Under the pieces are notes generated by a model that worked only from the letters and a program-made list of their open reading frames with translations, was not told where the DNA came from and searched no databases. From Terriglobales bacterium (GTDB lineage Bacteria; Acidobacteriota; Terriglobia; Terriglobales; Acidobacteriaceae), in the NCBI GenBank assembly GCA_025462725.1, contig JAOAPE010000003.1, positions 372,001 through 436,000 of the forward strand: 64,000 nucleotides of DNA, given 5' to 3'. Both the position numbers and the translations under genes were made by a program. Positions 25,086 through 32,123 of the stretch are shown here, piece by piece; positions within the stretch are counted from its first letter, which is position 1, and each line of letters opens with the position of its first letter.

Positions 25086-25634
25086 TTATTTCCAGCCCAT
25101 GCGATCGCGCAAGCGGTTGATGTGGGCGACGTGATGCTGTCCGTGCCAGGCGTACATGGCGAGCGCGCGGTCTAGAGTTTGCGGGCCGAGTTCCGGATGC
25201 TTGAATTTTCGAGCGAAGTCGGCGGGAGCAAGCGACTTCAGAAGAATGACCCACTTCTGGTGGAGCAGTTCGAGCAGGGCCAGCGATGTTTCGACGGGAG
25301 TGTTGGGGATGTCGCCGAGCATTGCCCATTTATTTTCCATGTAGGGCTTGATCGTGGGCTCGTCTTCAGTCATCGCAAGTTTGAAACGGATGAATGCGTT
25401 CATGTGACTGTCAGGAACGTGATGCACGACCTGGCGGACGGTCCAACCCTCGGGGCGGTAGGGCGTGTCAATTTGCTGAGGCGAGAGTCCGTGGACGGCG
25501 GCGCGCAGTTTCGCGGGAGCCTGATCAATGTGGGCGATACACTTGGCGCGATCTTCCGCTGAAAGTTCGCCGGAAAAGCTGAACTTCCCTACTGGATATT
25601 TCAAGTCTTCTATTGAGGTGACCGGAGCTGTCAT
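25086..25634 (-). CDS. YfiT/BstA-type DinB-fold putative metal-dependent hydrolase
   Basis: A 182-residue protein starting with the family's typical LKYPVGKF and a helical bundle. Likely metal ligands are the His in VRQVVHHVPDSHMN and the pair in WHGQHHVAHI. In Bacillus, YfiT/BstA is a bacillithiol transferase; other DinB-fold members use other thiols, and Acidobacteriota are not shown here to make bacillithiol. The last gene of the Tat operon: its start (25634) overlaps the stop of the M28 peptidase by four bases. It ends four bases from the convergent Rieske gene. Confidence 0.88.
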   Translation of the reverse strand: MTAPVTSIEDLKYPVGKFSFSGELSAEDRAKCIAHIDQAPAKLRAAVHGLSPQQIDTPYRPEGWTVRQVVHHVPDSHMNAFIRFKLAMTEDEPTIKPYMENKWAMLGDIPNTPVETSLALLELLHQKWVILLKSLAPADFARKFKHPELGPQTLDRALAMYAWHGQHHVAHINRLRDRMGWK

Positions 25635-26623
25635 TGTTTTTTCTCCTTCGATGTTTCAACGCCGAGTAGCCGAACGGTTTCGAGAATCACATCGCCGACA
25701 ACTTGCAGGCTGTTTGGGCTGAGCTTGTCCACTGTGTCTTGAGGTGTGTGCCAGAAGACGTTGTTATAACCGTAATCGAAATCGATGATGTCGACGGAAG
25801 GCACACCAGCCGCGAGAAACGGCGTAGTGTCATCGCCGACCGGTTGTTGGCGATTATAAAAATAAGATTTGCGCGAGAGGTTTGTCGCGGCTTTGTAAAC
25901 TAGATCGCTGAGCCAAGGCGTGGAGGCGGTGTCGCGATCGATGTTGAGATCAGCGTCACCAATCATGTCGGCGAGGATGAAGGCTTTGATCCGCTTTGCG
26001 GTGCCGTCCTGCTTCCATTTTGCGGCTAGGTGACGGCTGCCGTAGACGCTGTCAGTGTCCGTCCATGTCTTGAACGCCTCTTCCCCATCAAAGAAAACCA
26101 GCCAGACTGCGGGGCCAGTGTGTCTGTGGGCGCGAAGTTGATCAGCGAGTTCGAGCAGTAGTCCGGTACTCGAAGCGCCGTCATTCGCGCCAACGAAATT
26201 CTTTACCGAAGAGAGAGTGTCATAGTGCGAGCCGATGACGATGACATCATTCGTTGTCCCAGGGAATTTCGCGATGAAGTTGGTCATCTCAAAATCGCCC
26301 ACGGGAGTGGTGGCCTTGAATTTGTCCTCTTCGAGATTGTCTGACTTCAGTTTGTCTCGAAGATACGCTTGCTGCTTGGCTTGGGCGGGAGTTCCGGGGG
26401 GCCGAGGTCCGAAGGCGACGAGTTCCCTCAAGTATTTCATGGCACGGGCAGAGTCTATGCGCCAAGGTTCAGTGGCAGCCGGAGCAACCGTATTTTGGGA
26501 GGGGGATTGTTGGGACGCGGATTGTTGCTTGGCAGATATCGGAAGATCGACACCAACACCGTTGCAACCAAGCGCGCCGATTCCGAGCAGGCCACCCAAA
26601 AGCAACTGACCTTGAAACCTCAT
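25631..26623 (-). CDS. M28-family zinc peptidase / glutaminyl cyclase-like lipoprotein
   Basis: A 330-residue protein with a lipoprotein signal (LLGIGALGC, Cys at residue 20) and a low-complexity Ser/Gln linker. The M28 fold follows: GSHYDTL, NFVGANDGASSTGLLLELA (metal Asp), FFDGEEAF (Glu base/ligand), ADMIGDADLNI and FWHTPQDTVDKLS (final His). This set and the length fit the glutaminyl-peptide cyclotransferase-like branch of M28, which forms N-terminal pyroglutamate; an aminopeptidase role cannot be excluded. It overlaps tatC and yfiT by four bases on each side, in an operon with the Tat translocon. Confidence 0.88.
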   Translation of the reverse strand: MRFQGQLLLGGLLGIGALGCNGVGVDLPISAKQQSASQQSPSQNTVAPAATEPWRIDSARAMKYLRELVAFGPRPPGTPAQAKQQAYLRDKLKSDNLEEDKFKATTPVGDFEMTNFIAKFPGTTNDVIVIGSHYDTLSSVKNFVGANDGASSTGLLLELADQLRAHRHTGPAVWLVFFDGEEAFKTWTDTDSVYGSRHLAAKWKQDGTAKRIKAFILADMIGDADLNIDRDTASTPWLSDLVYKAATNLSRKSYFYNRQQPVGDDTTPFLAAGVPSVDIIDFDYGYNNVFWHTPQDTVDKLSPNSLQVVGDVILETVRLLGVETSKEKKQ

Positions 26624-27411
26624 GCTGCCTTCTTTCTGTTTCTACGCTTTGGATGTACAAACCATGCTATCCCGATGCTGAAAAAGAAAAGTATGACCAT
26701 AGGCGCGGCGAAGATGCACATGTTGAGAATGTCAGTAGTGGGAGTGAGAATCGCCGCGAGGAAAAAGATGATGAGAATGGCGTAACGCGCGTTACGCCAG
26801 AGAAAGCCTGCGTCCACGATGCCGAAGAGCGCGAGGAAAAAGATGATGATGGGCAGTTCGAAGACGATGCCGAGTCCGAGGATGACCGCCAAAAAAAGGT
26901 CAGTGTATTCGGAGACGGTGATCATCGGCTGGAATTGTTTGCCTTGCTCGATGAGAAATGTCAGCGCTTCGGGAAAGACGAGTTTGTAGCCGAAGAATCC
27001 GCCGGCGAGAAAGAGGGCGACTGTCGAAAAGAGAAACGGGACTACGTACTTCTTTTCGTTGCGATATAGGCCGGGAGAGATGAACATCCAAACTTGATAA
27101 AGGACAAACGGCGAGGCGAGGAAGATTCCGGCAACGATGCCGGTCTTAATGAACAGTTCGAAGGGCTCGGTGGGGTTCAGGTACACGAGCTTCGTCGGCA
27201 TGTGGTTGGCTTCGAGCGCAGCAGTGACTGGGCGCTGGACGTATCCGTAAATAATCTCAGCGTAGTGCCAGCAAGCGAGGAATCCGATGCCGATGCCGAC
27301 GATGGACCAGATGATCCGGCGGCGAAGTTCCTCGAGGTGCTCGAGGAGAGACATGCCGGGGAGGTCCATGCGTGATTTAAGAGGATGGTCTTCCAAGAGC
27401 TGATCAGGCAT
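26620..27411 (-). CDS. tatC: Twin-arginine translocase subunit TatC
   Basis: A 263-residue inner-membrane protein with six hydrophobic segments. It has the TatC hallmarks SLLEHLEELRRRI at the N-terminus, the NPTEPFELFIKTG loop, the F/P-rich SPFVLYQVWMFISPGLYRNEKK and the late ELPIIIFF. TatC with TatB recognises twin-arginine signal peptides of folded substrates. The C-terminus ends with a basic tail (KRRNRKK). It overlaps the TatA/B gene by eight bases and the M28 gene by four, so the three are translated as a tight operon. Confidence 0.96.
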   Translation of the reverse strand: MPDQLLEDHPLKSRMDLPGMSLLEHLEELRRRIIWSIVGIGIGFLACWHYAEIIYGYVQRPVTAALEANHMPTKLVYLNPTEPFELFIKTGIVAGIFLASPFVLYQVWMFISPGLYRNEKKYVVPFLFSTVALFLAGGFFGYKLVFPEALTFLIEQGKQFQPMITVSEYTDLFLAVILGLGIVFELPIIIFFLALFGIVDAGFLWRNARYAILIIFFLAAILTPTTDILNMCIFAAPMVILFFFSIGIAWFVHPKRRNRKKAA

Positions 27412-27757
27412 TCGGTTCCTTGGAAATGTGGTCCGTTGGCACTGGCGGCCTCAGTTCGGGGGCTTCGCCCTGGTGCTCGCCGGAATTTGGTTCCAAGAAC
27501 GAGAACGGGTTTCTTGCGGTGCTGCCCTCCGGCGGCAAGATGCTCTGCTTCAGGTCGTCGAAATGGGCCTTGGTCTCGGCTTCGATCTCCAGGTTTCGGA
27601 CTTCTTCGTTCAACTGCGCTTGGAACTCGTTGCTGGCACGCTTGAATTCGGCGAGGATCCTGCCGATCTGCCGACCAATCTCAGGCAGCTTCTTAGGCCC
27701 GAAGAGGAGCAGGCCTAGAATGACCAAGAACGCCATTTCAGAGAATCCGAGATTCAT
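27404..27757 (-). CDS. Sec-independent translocase subunit TatA/TatB
   Basis: A 117-residue protein: one N-terminal membrane helix with GFSEMAFLVILGLLLFGPKKLPEIG across residues 3-27, the FGP hinge, then an amphipathic helix (GRQIGRILAEFKRASNEF) and an acidic, Pro-rich tail. The Glu in GFSE and the helix following the hinge lean towards TatB, but TatA and TatB are hard to separate here and no second copy is in the window. The frame is open up to 27847; I chose the ATG at 27757 because the family begins right before GFSE. First gene of tatA/B-tatC-M28-yfiT. Confidence 0.9.
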   Translation of the reverse strand: MNLGFSEMAFLVILGLLLFGPKKLPEIGRQIGRILAEFKRASNEFQAQLNEEVRNLEIEAETKAHFDDLKQSILPPEGSTARNPFSFLEPNSGEHQGEAPELRPPVPTDHISKEPNA

Positions 27758-28064
27758 AAGGAGAAGTGCCCAAGTGATGAATGAAACCCATTTTACAGGT
27801 TTTCGACTTGTAACAGAATTTTGGTGACCAATCGGCAGTTGGCTCATCTAACGCTTATGAGTTGAGGAAGAACCATCTTCAGCTTCGCAGCAGCAGAGCG
27901 CGATTCAGCATCAAAAAGAGTTCGGAGCGCGACGTTTTCGACTCCGGGAACTAAGGTTTGCAAGAGAAAGATGTGGCGTAAACGCGTGCTATACTTCGAG
28001 AAAGCAGCACAGGACGCGCCTCCGCAGCCGTTTCGAAATACGAACAAGCTTCTAAGGACAATCA
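27758..28064. other. Divergent intergenic region between the Tat operon and the S41 protease
   Basis: 307 bases with no supported gene. It must hold the promoters of both units. On the plus strand TATACT at 27990-27995 could be a -10 box for the protease, but no -35 hexamer is found at the right distance. AAGGACA lies before the protease ATG. No repeat or obvious RNA fold was seen. Confidence 0.5.
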
Positions 28065-29681
28065 ATGTCTAACAGCAATCCCCGCCGTGCAGTATTCCTT
28101 TTTGTCATCGTCATCATCGCTTCCGGATTCGCCGGAGCAGTCTTTGCGCAGCGCCCGACGGCAGCGTCCGGAAACAGCGACACGGAAATCCGAGAAAACC
28201 TGAAAACGTTCTCGCAAATCTACGACATCGTAGAGCAGAACTATGCGGAGACTGTGTCCGCGGATAAGGCGATCTACAACGGCGCGATCCCGGGAATGTT
28301 GCATGTGCTGGATCCGCACTCAAACTTCTTCGATCCGAAACAGTATTCGCAACTGCGCGAAGAACAGCGCGGCAAGTATTACGGCGTAGGCATGCAAGTT
28401 GGACCGCGCAACAACAAAGTGATCGTGATCGCGCCATTCGCGGGGACTCCGGCGTACCGCGCGGGCATCCGGCCGGGCGACGTGATCATTGCCGTTGACG
28501 GCAAACCGACCGACAACATGAACACCAGCGAAGTAGCCGACCTGTTGAAGGGACCTCGCAACACAAATGTGCGCATCACAATCCTGCGCGAGGGTTCTGA
28601 GAAGCCGTTGGACTTCAACGTTGTCCGAGATGAGATTCCTCGCTTCAGCGTTGACCTGCACTTTGAAATCAAGCCGGGTATCGGCTACATGCACGTCAAT
28701 GGTTTCCAGGAGACGACAGAACAGGAAGTCAGTCAGGCGCTGGAGGAATTCGGCGATTTGAAGGGGCTGATACTCGATCTGCGCCAGAATCCTGGTGGAG
28801 TGTTGAGCGAAGGAGTGGGAGTCGCCGACAAGTTCCTTAAGAAGGGTGCTGTCATCGTTTCGCACCATGGACGTTCTTCGGCTGAGAAGGTGTATCGCGC
28901 GACGAAGGGCAACGGCGGGAAGGAATATCCGCTGGTGGTGCTGGTGAATCGCGGATCGGCTTCGGCATCAGAGATTGTAGCGGGCGCTATCCAAGATCAT
29001 GACCGTGGGCTGATCGTTGGTGAAACCACATTCGGCAAGGGACTGGTGCAGACGGTCTATCCGCTGTCTGAGAACACCGGCTTGGCCCTGACAACCGCAA
29101 AGTACTACACGCCGAGTGGACGGTTGATCCAACGCGAGTACGAAGGCGTTTCGTTGTACGACTATTACTATAATCGTGACGATGAGAAGAACCCGCAAGC
29201 CGCGACGACTAATAAAGAAGTAAAGGTTACGGATAGCGGTCGAACGGTGTACGGCGGCGGCGGAATCACTCCGGATGAAAAAATCCCGACTCCGAAGCTG
29301 AACAAGTTCGAAACGAAGCTCTATCAGAAGTATGCTTTCTTCAACTTCTCAAAGCACTACCTCATGAATCACAAAGTGGATAAGAATTTTGCGGTCAACG
29401 ACGAAGTAATGCAGGAGTTCCGCAAATATCTTGAAGCGCAGAAGATCGACTACACGGAAGCGGACTTGACCGAAAACAACGACTGGTTGAAACCGAATAT
29501 CAAGAGCGAGATCTTCACCAGCGAGTTCGGACAGGAAGCCGGCCAACGCGCTTTGCGGGAAGCCGATCCACAGGTTGCCCGCGCGCTCGAGTTGTTGCCG
29601 GAAGCAAAAGCCCTGAATGATGGCGCTCGCAAGACGATCGCGGAGCGTAACGGAGCGCGAGTGGGAGCGAGTAACCAGTAG
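28065..29681 (+). CDS. S41-family C-terminal processing protease (CtpA-like)
   Basis: A 538-residue periplasmic protease: signal or anchor helix (about 9-28, ending GAVFAQ), a PDZ domain (about 110-185; GVGMQV...AGIRPGDVIIAVDGKP), then the S41 core with the catalytic dyad S300 (GSASASE) and K325 (TFGKGLVQ). The C-terminal 180 residues, rich in Lys/Glu, are longer than in typical CtpA. Such enzymes trim or degrade envelope proteins from their C-termini. AAGGACA precedes the ATG. Its TAG stop codon lies inside the first unit of a short heptamer repeat, so the present C-terminus may have been set by the repeat. A good terminator follows. Confidence 0.93.
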   Translation: MSNSNPRRAVFLFVIVIIASGFAGAVFAQRPTAASGNSDTEIRENLKTFSQIYDIVEQNYAETVSADKAIYNGAIPGMLHVLDPHSNFFDPKQYSQLREEQRGKYYGVGMQVGPRNNKVIVIAPFAGTPAYRAGIRPGDVIIAVDGKPTDNMNTSEVADLLKGPRNTNVRITILREGSEKPLDFNVVRDEIPRFSVDLHFEIKPGIGYMHVNGFQETTEQEVSQALEEFGDLKGLILDLRQNPGGVLSEGVGVADKFLKKGAVIVSHHGRSSAEKVYRATKGNGGKEYPLVVLVNRGSASASEIVAGAIQDHDRGLIVGETTFGKGLVQTVYPLSENTGLALTTAKYYTPSGRLIQREYEGVSLYDYYYNRDDEKNPQAATTNKEVKVTDSGRTVYGGGGITPDEKIPTPKLNKFETKLYQKYAFFNFSKHYLMNHKVDKNFAVNDEVMQEFRKYLEAQKIDYTEADLTENNDWLKPNIKSEIFTSEFGQEAGQRALREADPQVARALELLPEAKALNDGARKTIAERNGARVGASNQ

Positions 29682-29695
29682 TCAGTAGTCAGTAG
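29675..29695. repeat. Three-unit heptamer repeat over the S41 protease stop codon
   Basis: CCAGTAG, TCAGTAG, TCAGTAG in exact phase, the same unit as the large array at 6566-6690. The TAG of the first unit (29679-29681) is the stop codon of the protease gene. Confidence 0.85.
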
Positions 29696-29706
29696 CCAGG
29701 AAATCT

Positions 29707-29735
29707 AAGCCCCGCCATTGGCGGGGCTTTTTATT
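29707..29735 (+). terminator. Intrinsic terminator of the S41 protease gene
   Basis: AAGCCCCGCC-ATT-GGCGGGGCTT hairpin followed by TTTATTT. It lies 25 bases after the stop. Confidence 0.9.
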
Positions 29736-29748
29736 TCTACCCATTGCA

Positions 29749-29964
29749 CTATGCGCGGCCTTTGGCGCCAATCATCATCCCTGCGCCACCTAGAATGAGC
29801 ACGGCACTCAGCAGTGGTGGCAGCTTTTCATTGTGCTGTGTTTCGATACCGAGTGAGACGTCGCCGGCCTTGATGCCGTGTCGTTCGCGTTGGGGGAATG
29901 CGGCAAAGAGCGAGACTATCCCCAAGATCAGGACGATCAATCCGCCGATGAAAAGAGCTCTCAT
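29749..29964 (-). CDS. Small two-helix membrane protein of unknown function
   Basis: A 71-residue protein: membrane helix 1 (ALFIGGLIVLILGIVSLFAAF), a polar loop of about 25 residues (QRERHGIKAGDVSLGIETQ), and helix 2 (LLSAVLILGGAGMMIGA). The frame is open up to 30087, but the ATG at 29964 has GAGGAT upstream and starts at helix 1. I do not recognise a named family; similar short DUF-type inner-membrane proteins are common in soil bacteria. It points away from the SDR gene, so the two are divergent. Confidence 0.7.
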   Translation of the reverse strand: MRALFIGGLIVLILGIVSLFAAFPQRERHGIKAGDVSLGIETQHNEKLPPLLSAVLILGGAGMMIGAKGRA

Positions 29965-30085
29965 ATCAGAATCCTCAACAGTGTGATGCAAGCAGAGCTG
30001 GTTGAGGATGGGAATGATTCCGGGCGGGACAGCGTAGGTTCGGGGACGGGGCATCGAAACGGTATCAACCCGAAGGAGAACAATC

Positions 30086-31105
30086 ATGGATTGGAACGGC
30101 CGGAGAACAATTCAGGGTATTGCAGCGTTGCTAGCTGCAGTGGCGATACGAAAGGCGATAAGGCAATCGCGGCGCATGGAGTTTGACGGGAAAGTTGTGC
30201 TGATCACCGGAGGTTCCCGCGGGTTGGGGCTGGAATTGGCGCGCGAGTTCCTGAAGCAAGGAGCGAGGGTTGCGATCTGCGCGCGCGACGAAGATGAATT
30301 GAGGCGCGCCGATGAAGAGTTGTCGAGATTTGGAGAAGTGCTGGCGATAGTCTGCGACATCACCGACCCAGATGAAGTGGAACAGATGGCAGTTGGTATA
30401 CGAAATCATTTTGGAAGAATCGATGTGCTGGTGAATAACGCGGGAATCATTTCGGTTGGGCCGATCGAATCCATGAACGTCGAGGATTTCGATGAGGCGA
30501 TGCGAACGCATTTCTGGAGACCGCTACATTCCATCTTGGCGGTGTTGCCGGAGATGAAGGCGCAAGGGGGCGGGCGAATCGTGAATATCTCTTCCATCGG
30601 AGGAAAGATCAGCGTGCCGCACCTTGTCCCATATAGCGCGAGTAAGTTTGCCCTGGTGGGATTGAGCGAAGGTCTGCGGGCGGAGCTGAAGAAGGATGGC
30701 ATTTATGTTACGACCATCTGCCCGGGATTGATGCGAACGGGGAGTCCGCGCAATGCCGAGTTCAAGGGGCAGCATCGGCTGGAGTACGCGTGGTTTGCCA
30801 TCACCGATTCCCTGCCGATCATCAGCATGGATGTGCAACGAGCGGCGAAGAAGATCGTCAATGCGTGCCGTTTTGGTGTGGCGGAGGTCGTGCTATCCGC
30901 TCCGGCGAAGCTGGCAGCGAAGTTCCATGACATCTTTCCCGGAATCACGGCGGACCTGCTGGCATTTGAGAATCGTATGCTGCCGAAGGATGGTGGCATC
31001 GGCGACCGAAAGGCGAAGGGGTTCGAAAGCGAATCGGTGGTCATGCGGTCAAGAATCACTTCCATGACGAGAGCAGCAGAACGGCGGAATAACCAAATCG
31101 CATAA
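30086..31105 (+). CDS. Short-chain dehydrogenase/reductase with N-terminal hydrophobic extension
   Basis: A 339-residue protein. A 30-residue N-terminal extension with a hydrophobic stretch (GIAALLAAVAIRKAI) precedes a classical SDR: TGGSRGLG cofactor loop, NNAG, catalytic Ser in NISSIGG and the YSASK pair. The acidic residue after beta 2 seen in NAD-specific forms is replaced by ICARDEDEL, suggesting NADP preference. The C-terminal 90 residues extend past the standard fold, as in membrane-associated or lipid-type SDRs. AAGGAGAA lies close before the ATG at 30086; a start at the inner Met (GRRME...) would remove the extension. Substrate unknown. Confidence 0.87.
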   Translation: MDWNGRRTIQGIAALLAAVAIRKAIRQSRRMEFDGKVVLITGGSRGLGLELAREFLKQGARVAICARDEDELRRADEELSRFGEVLAIVCDITDPDEVEQMAVGIRNHFGRIDVLVNNAGIISVGPIESMNVEDFDEAMRTHFWRPLHSILAVLPEMKAQGGGRIVNISSIGGKISVPHLVPYSASKFALVGLSEGLRAELKKDGIYVTTICPGLMRTGSPRNAEFKGQHRLEYAWFAITDSLPIISMDVQRAAKKIVNACRFGVAEVVLSAPAKLAAKFHDIFPGITADLLAFENRMLPKDGGIGDRKAKGFESESVVMRSRITSMTRAAERRNNQIA

Positions 31106-31230
31106 ATTTCCATAAAACTTCCTTCCTGCGCGAGTGTTAGGGTAAGAAGAAGTTCCAGCCATGGACTGTTCCGTAGGCGACCAAGCGTCAGCGGCTCGCG
31201 TCTGGCAAATCACGAAACAAGGAGAATCGG

Positions 31231-31725
31231 ATGAAAGTTCTTCGTATCTCAGCGATTGCGCTGGGAGCAGTAATGTTGTCGCAAATGGCGGTGGCACAAG
31301 GCGCAGGCGGCGGTCAGCGTGGAGATGCGCCTCCTCCGGCGGGACAGAATCCTGGCGGCGGTGGAAGAGGTATGGGCGGACCTGGCGGCGGACGTATGGA
31401 TCCGGCGCAACGTGTCGAAAGACTGTCAAGCCAGCTCAACCTCACTGACGACCAGAAAACCAAAGCGAAGGCGATTTTCGACGACGAACAAAAGCAAATG
31501 GGTGAATTGCGCGGAAATGCTGACCTGACGCCGGAACAGAAGAGGGCGAAATCGGAAGAGATCCGCAATAAGAGCAATACGGACTTGCGAGCCACTCTTA
31601 CTGCGGACCAGCAAAAGAAGTTCGATGAGATGCAGCAGAAGATGAAAGAAAGAATGAATGGCGAGAAGCCGAAAGAAGGCGGATCGAAAGATGCGCCTCC
31701 TCCGCCACCACCTCCGGGAGAGTAA
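31231..31725 (+). CDS. Spy/CpxP-like periplasmic protein with LTxxQ motifs
   Basis: A 164-residue protein: signal peptide (ALGAVMLSQMAVAQ), a Gly/Pro-rich linker (about 24-55), then a helical domain with two LTxxQ-type repeats (LNLTDDQKTKAKAIF and ADLTPEQK, plus LTADQQKKFDEM), and a Pro-rich end (PPPPPPP). Proteins of this type (Spy, CpxP) are periplasmic chaperones or stress sensors, usually under Cpx or metal control; which role applies here is unknown. CAAGGAGA lies before the ATG. A strong terminator follows 22 bases after the stop, so the gene is a single unit. Confidence 0.85.
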   Translation: MKVLRISAIALGAVMLSQMAVAQGAGGGQRGDAPPPAGQNPGGGGRGMGGPGGGRMDPAQRVERLSSQLNLTDDQKTKAKAIFDDEQKQMGELRGNADLTPEQKRAKSEEIRNKSNTDLRATLTADQQKKFDEMQQKMKERMNGEKPKEGGSKDAPPPPPPPGE

Positions 31726-31747
31726 GTCCGGAGGTAACGCTTGATAG

Positions 31748-31775
31748 AAGCCGTCCTGAGAAGGGCGGCTTTTTT
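31748..31775 (+). terminator. Intrinsic terminator of the Spy-like gene
   Basis: AAGCCGTCCT-GAGA-AGGGCGGCTT hairpin (one G-T pair) followed by TTTTTGTT. Confidence 0.9.
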
Positions 31776-31869
31776 GTTATGTGGCCGGATTTTTTGGATG
31801 TTGAACTTGCAGGTATACTCGAAAAGCGAGCCGCATCGGCTCGATTCTGAATTCCTCAACGGCTACCCC

Positions 31870-31958
31870 GCCCGGGTGGCGAAACTGGCAGACGCACGGG
31901 ACTTAAAATCCCGGGCCCTGAAAGGGGCGTGACGGTTCGATTCCGTCCCCGGGCACCA
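31870..31958 (+). tRNA. tRNA-Leu (anticodon UAA)
   Basis: The acceptor stem GCCCGGG (31870-31876) pairs with CCCGGGC (31948-31954); discriminator A and an encoded CCA end at 31958. The anticodon loop CTTAAAA gives UAA at 31904-31906, flanked by the stem CGGGA/TCCCG. A long variable arm (GGCCCTGAAAGGGGC) and the T loop GTTCGATTC are present, as expected of a class II leucine tRNA. No integrase or att-like repeat is visible beside it. Confidence 0.97.
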
Positions 31959-32123
31959 AACCCTCTATTTGCCCTTTCGGCGCACGAAGTACCTCATTAC
32001 AGGTGACTTTAGTTATATTTCCAAGCATCCTTAGCTGCGGTAAAGTGTAGCTTCCCCCCGGAACAGTTCTTAACAGGTCAGCGCTCGAATCGCGCTAAAT
32101 CTCCATAAGAGAGCATCCCCACG

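Noticed and set aside
31860-31980. Integration site at tRNA-Leu
   Set aside because: No integrase, no direct repeat of the tRNA 3' end and no change in gene content follow the tRNA.
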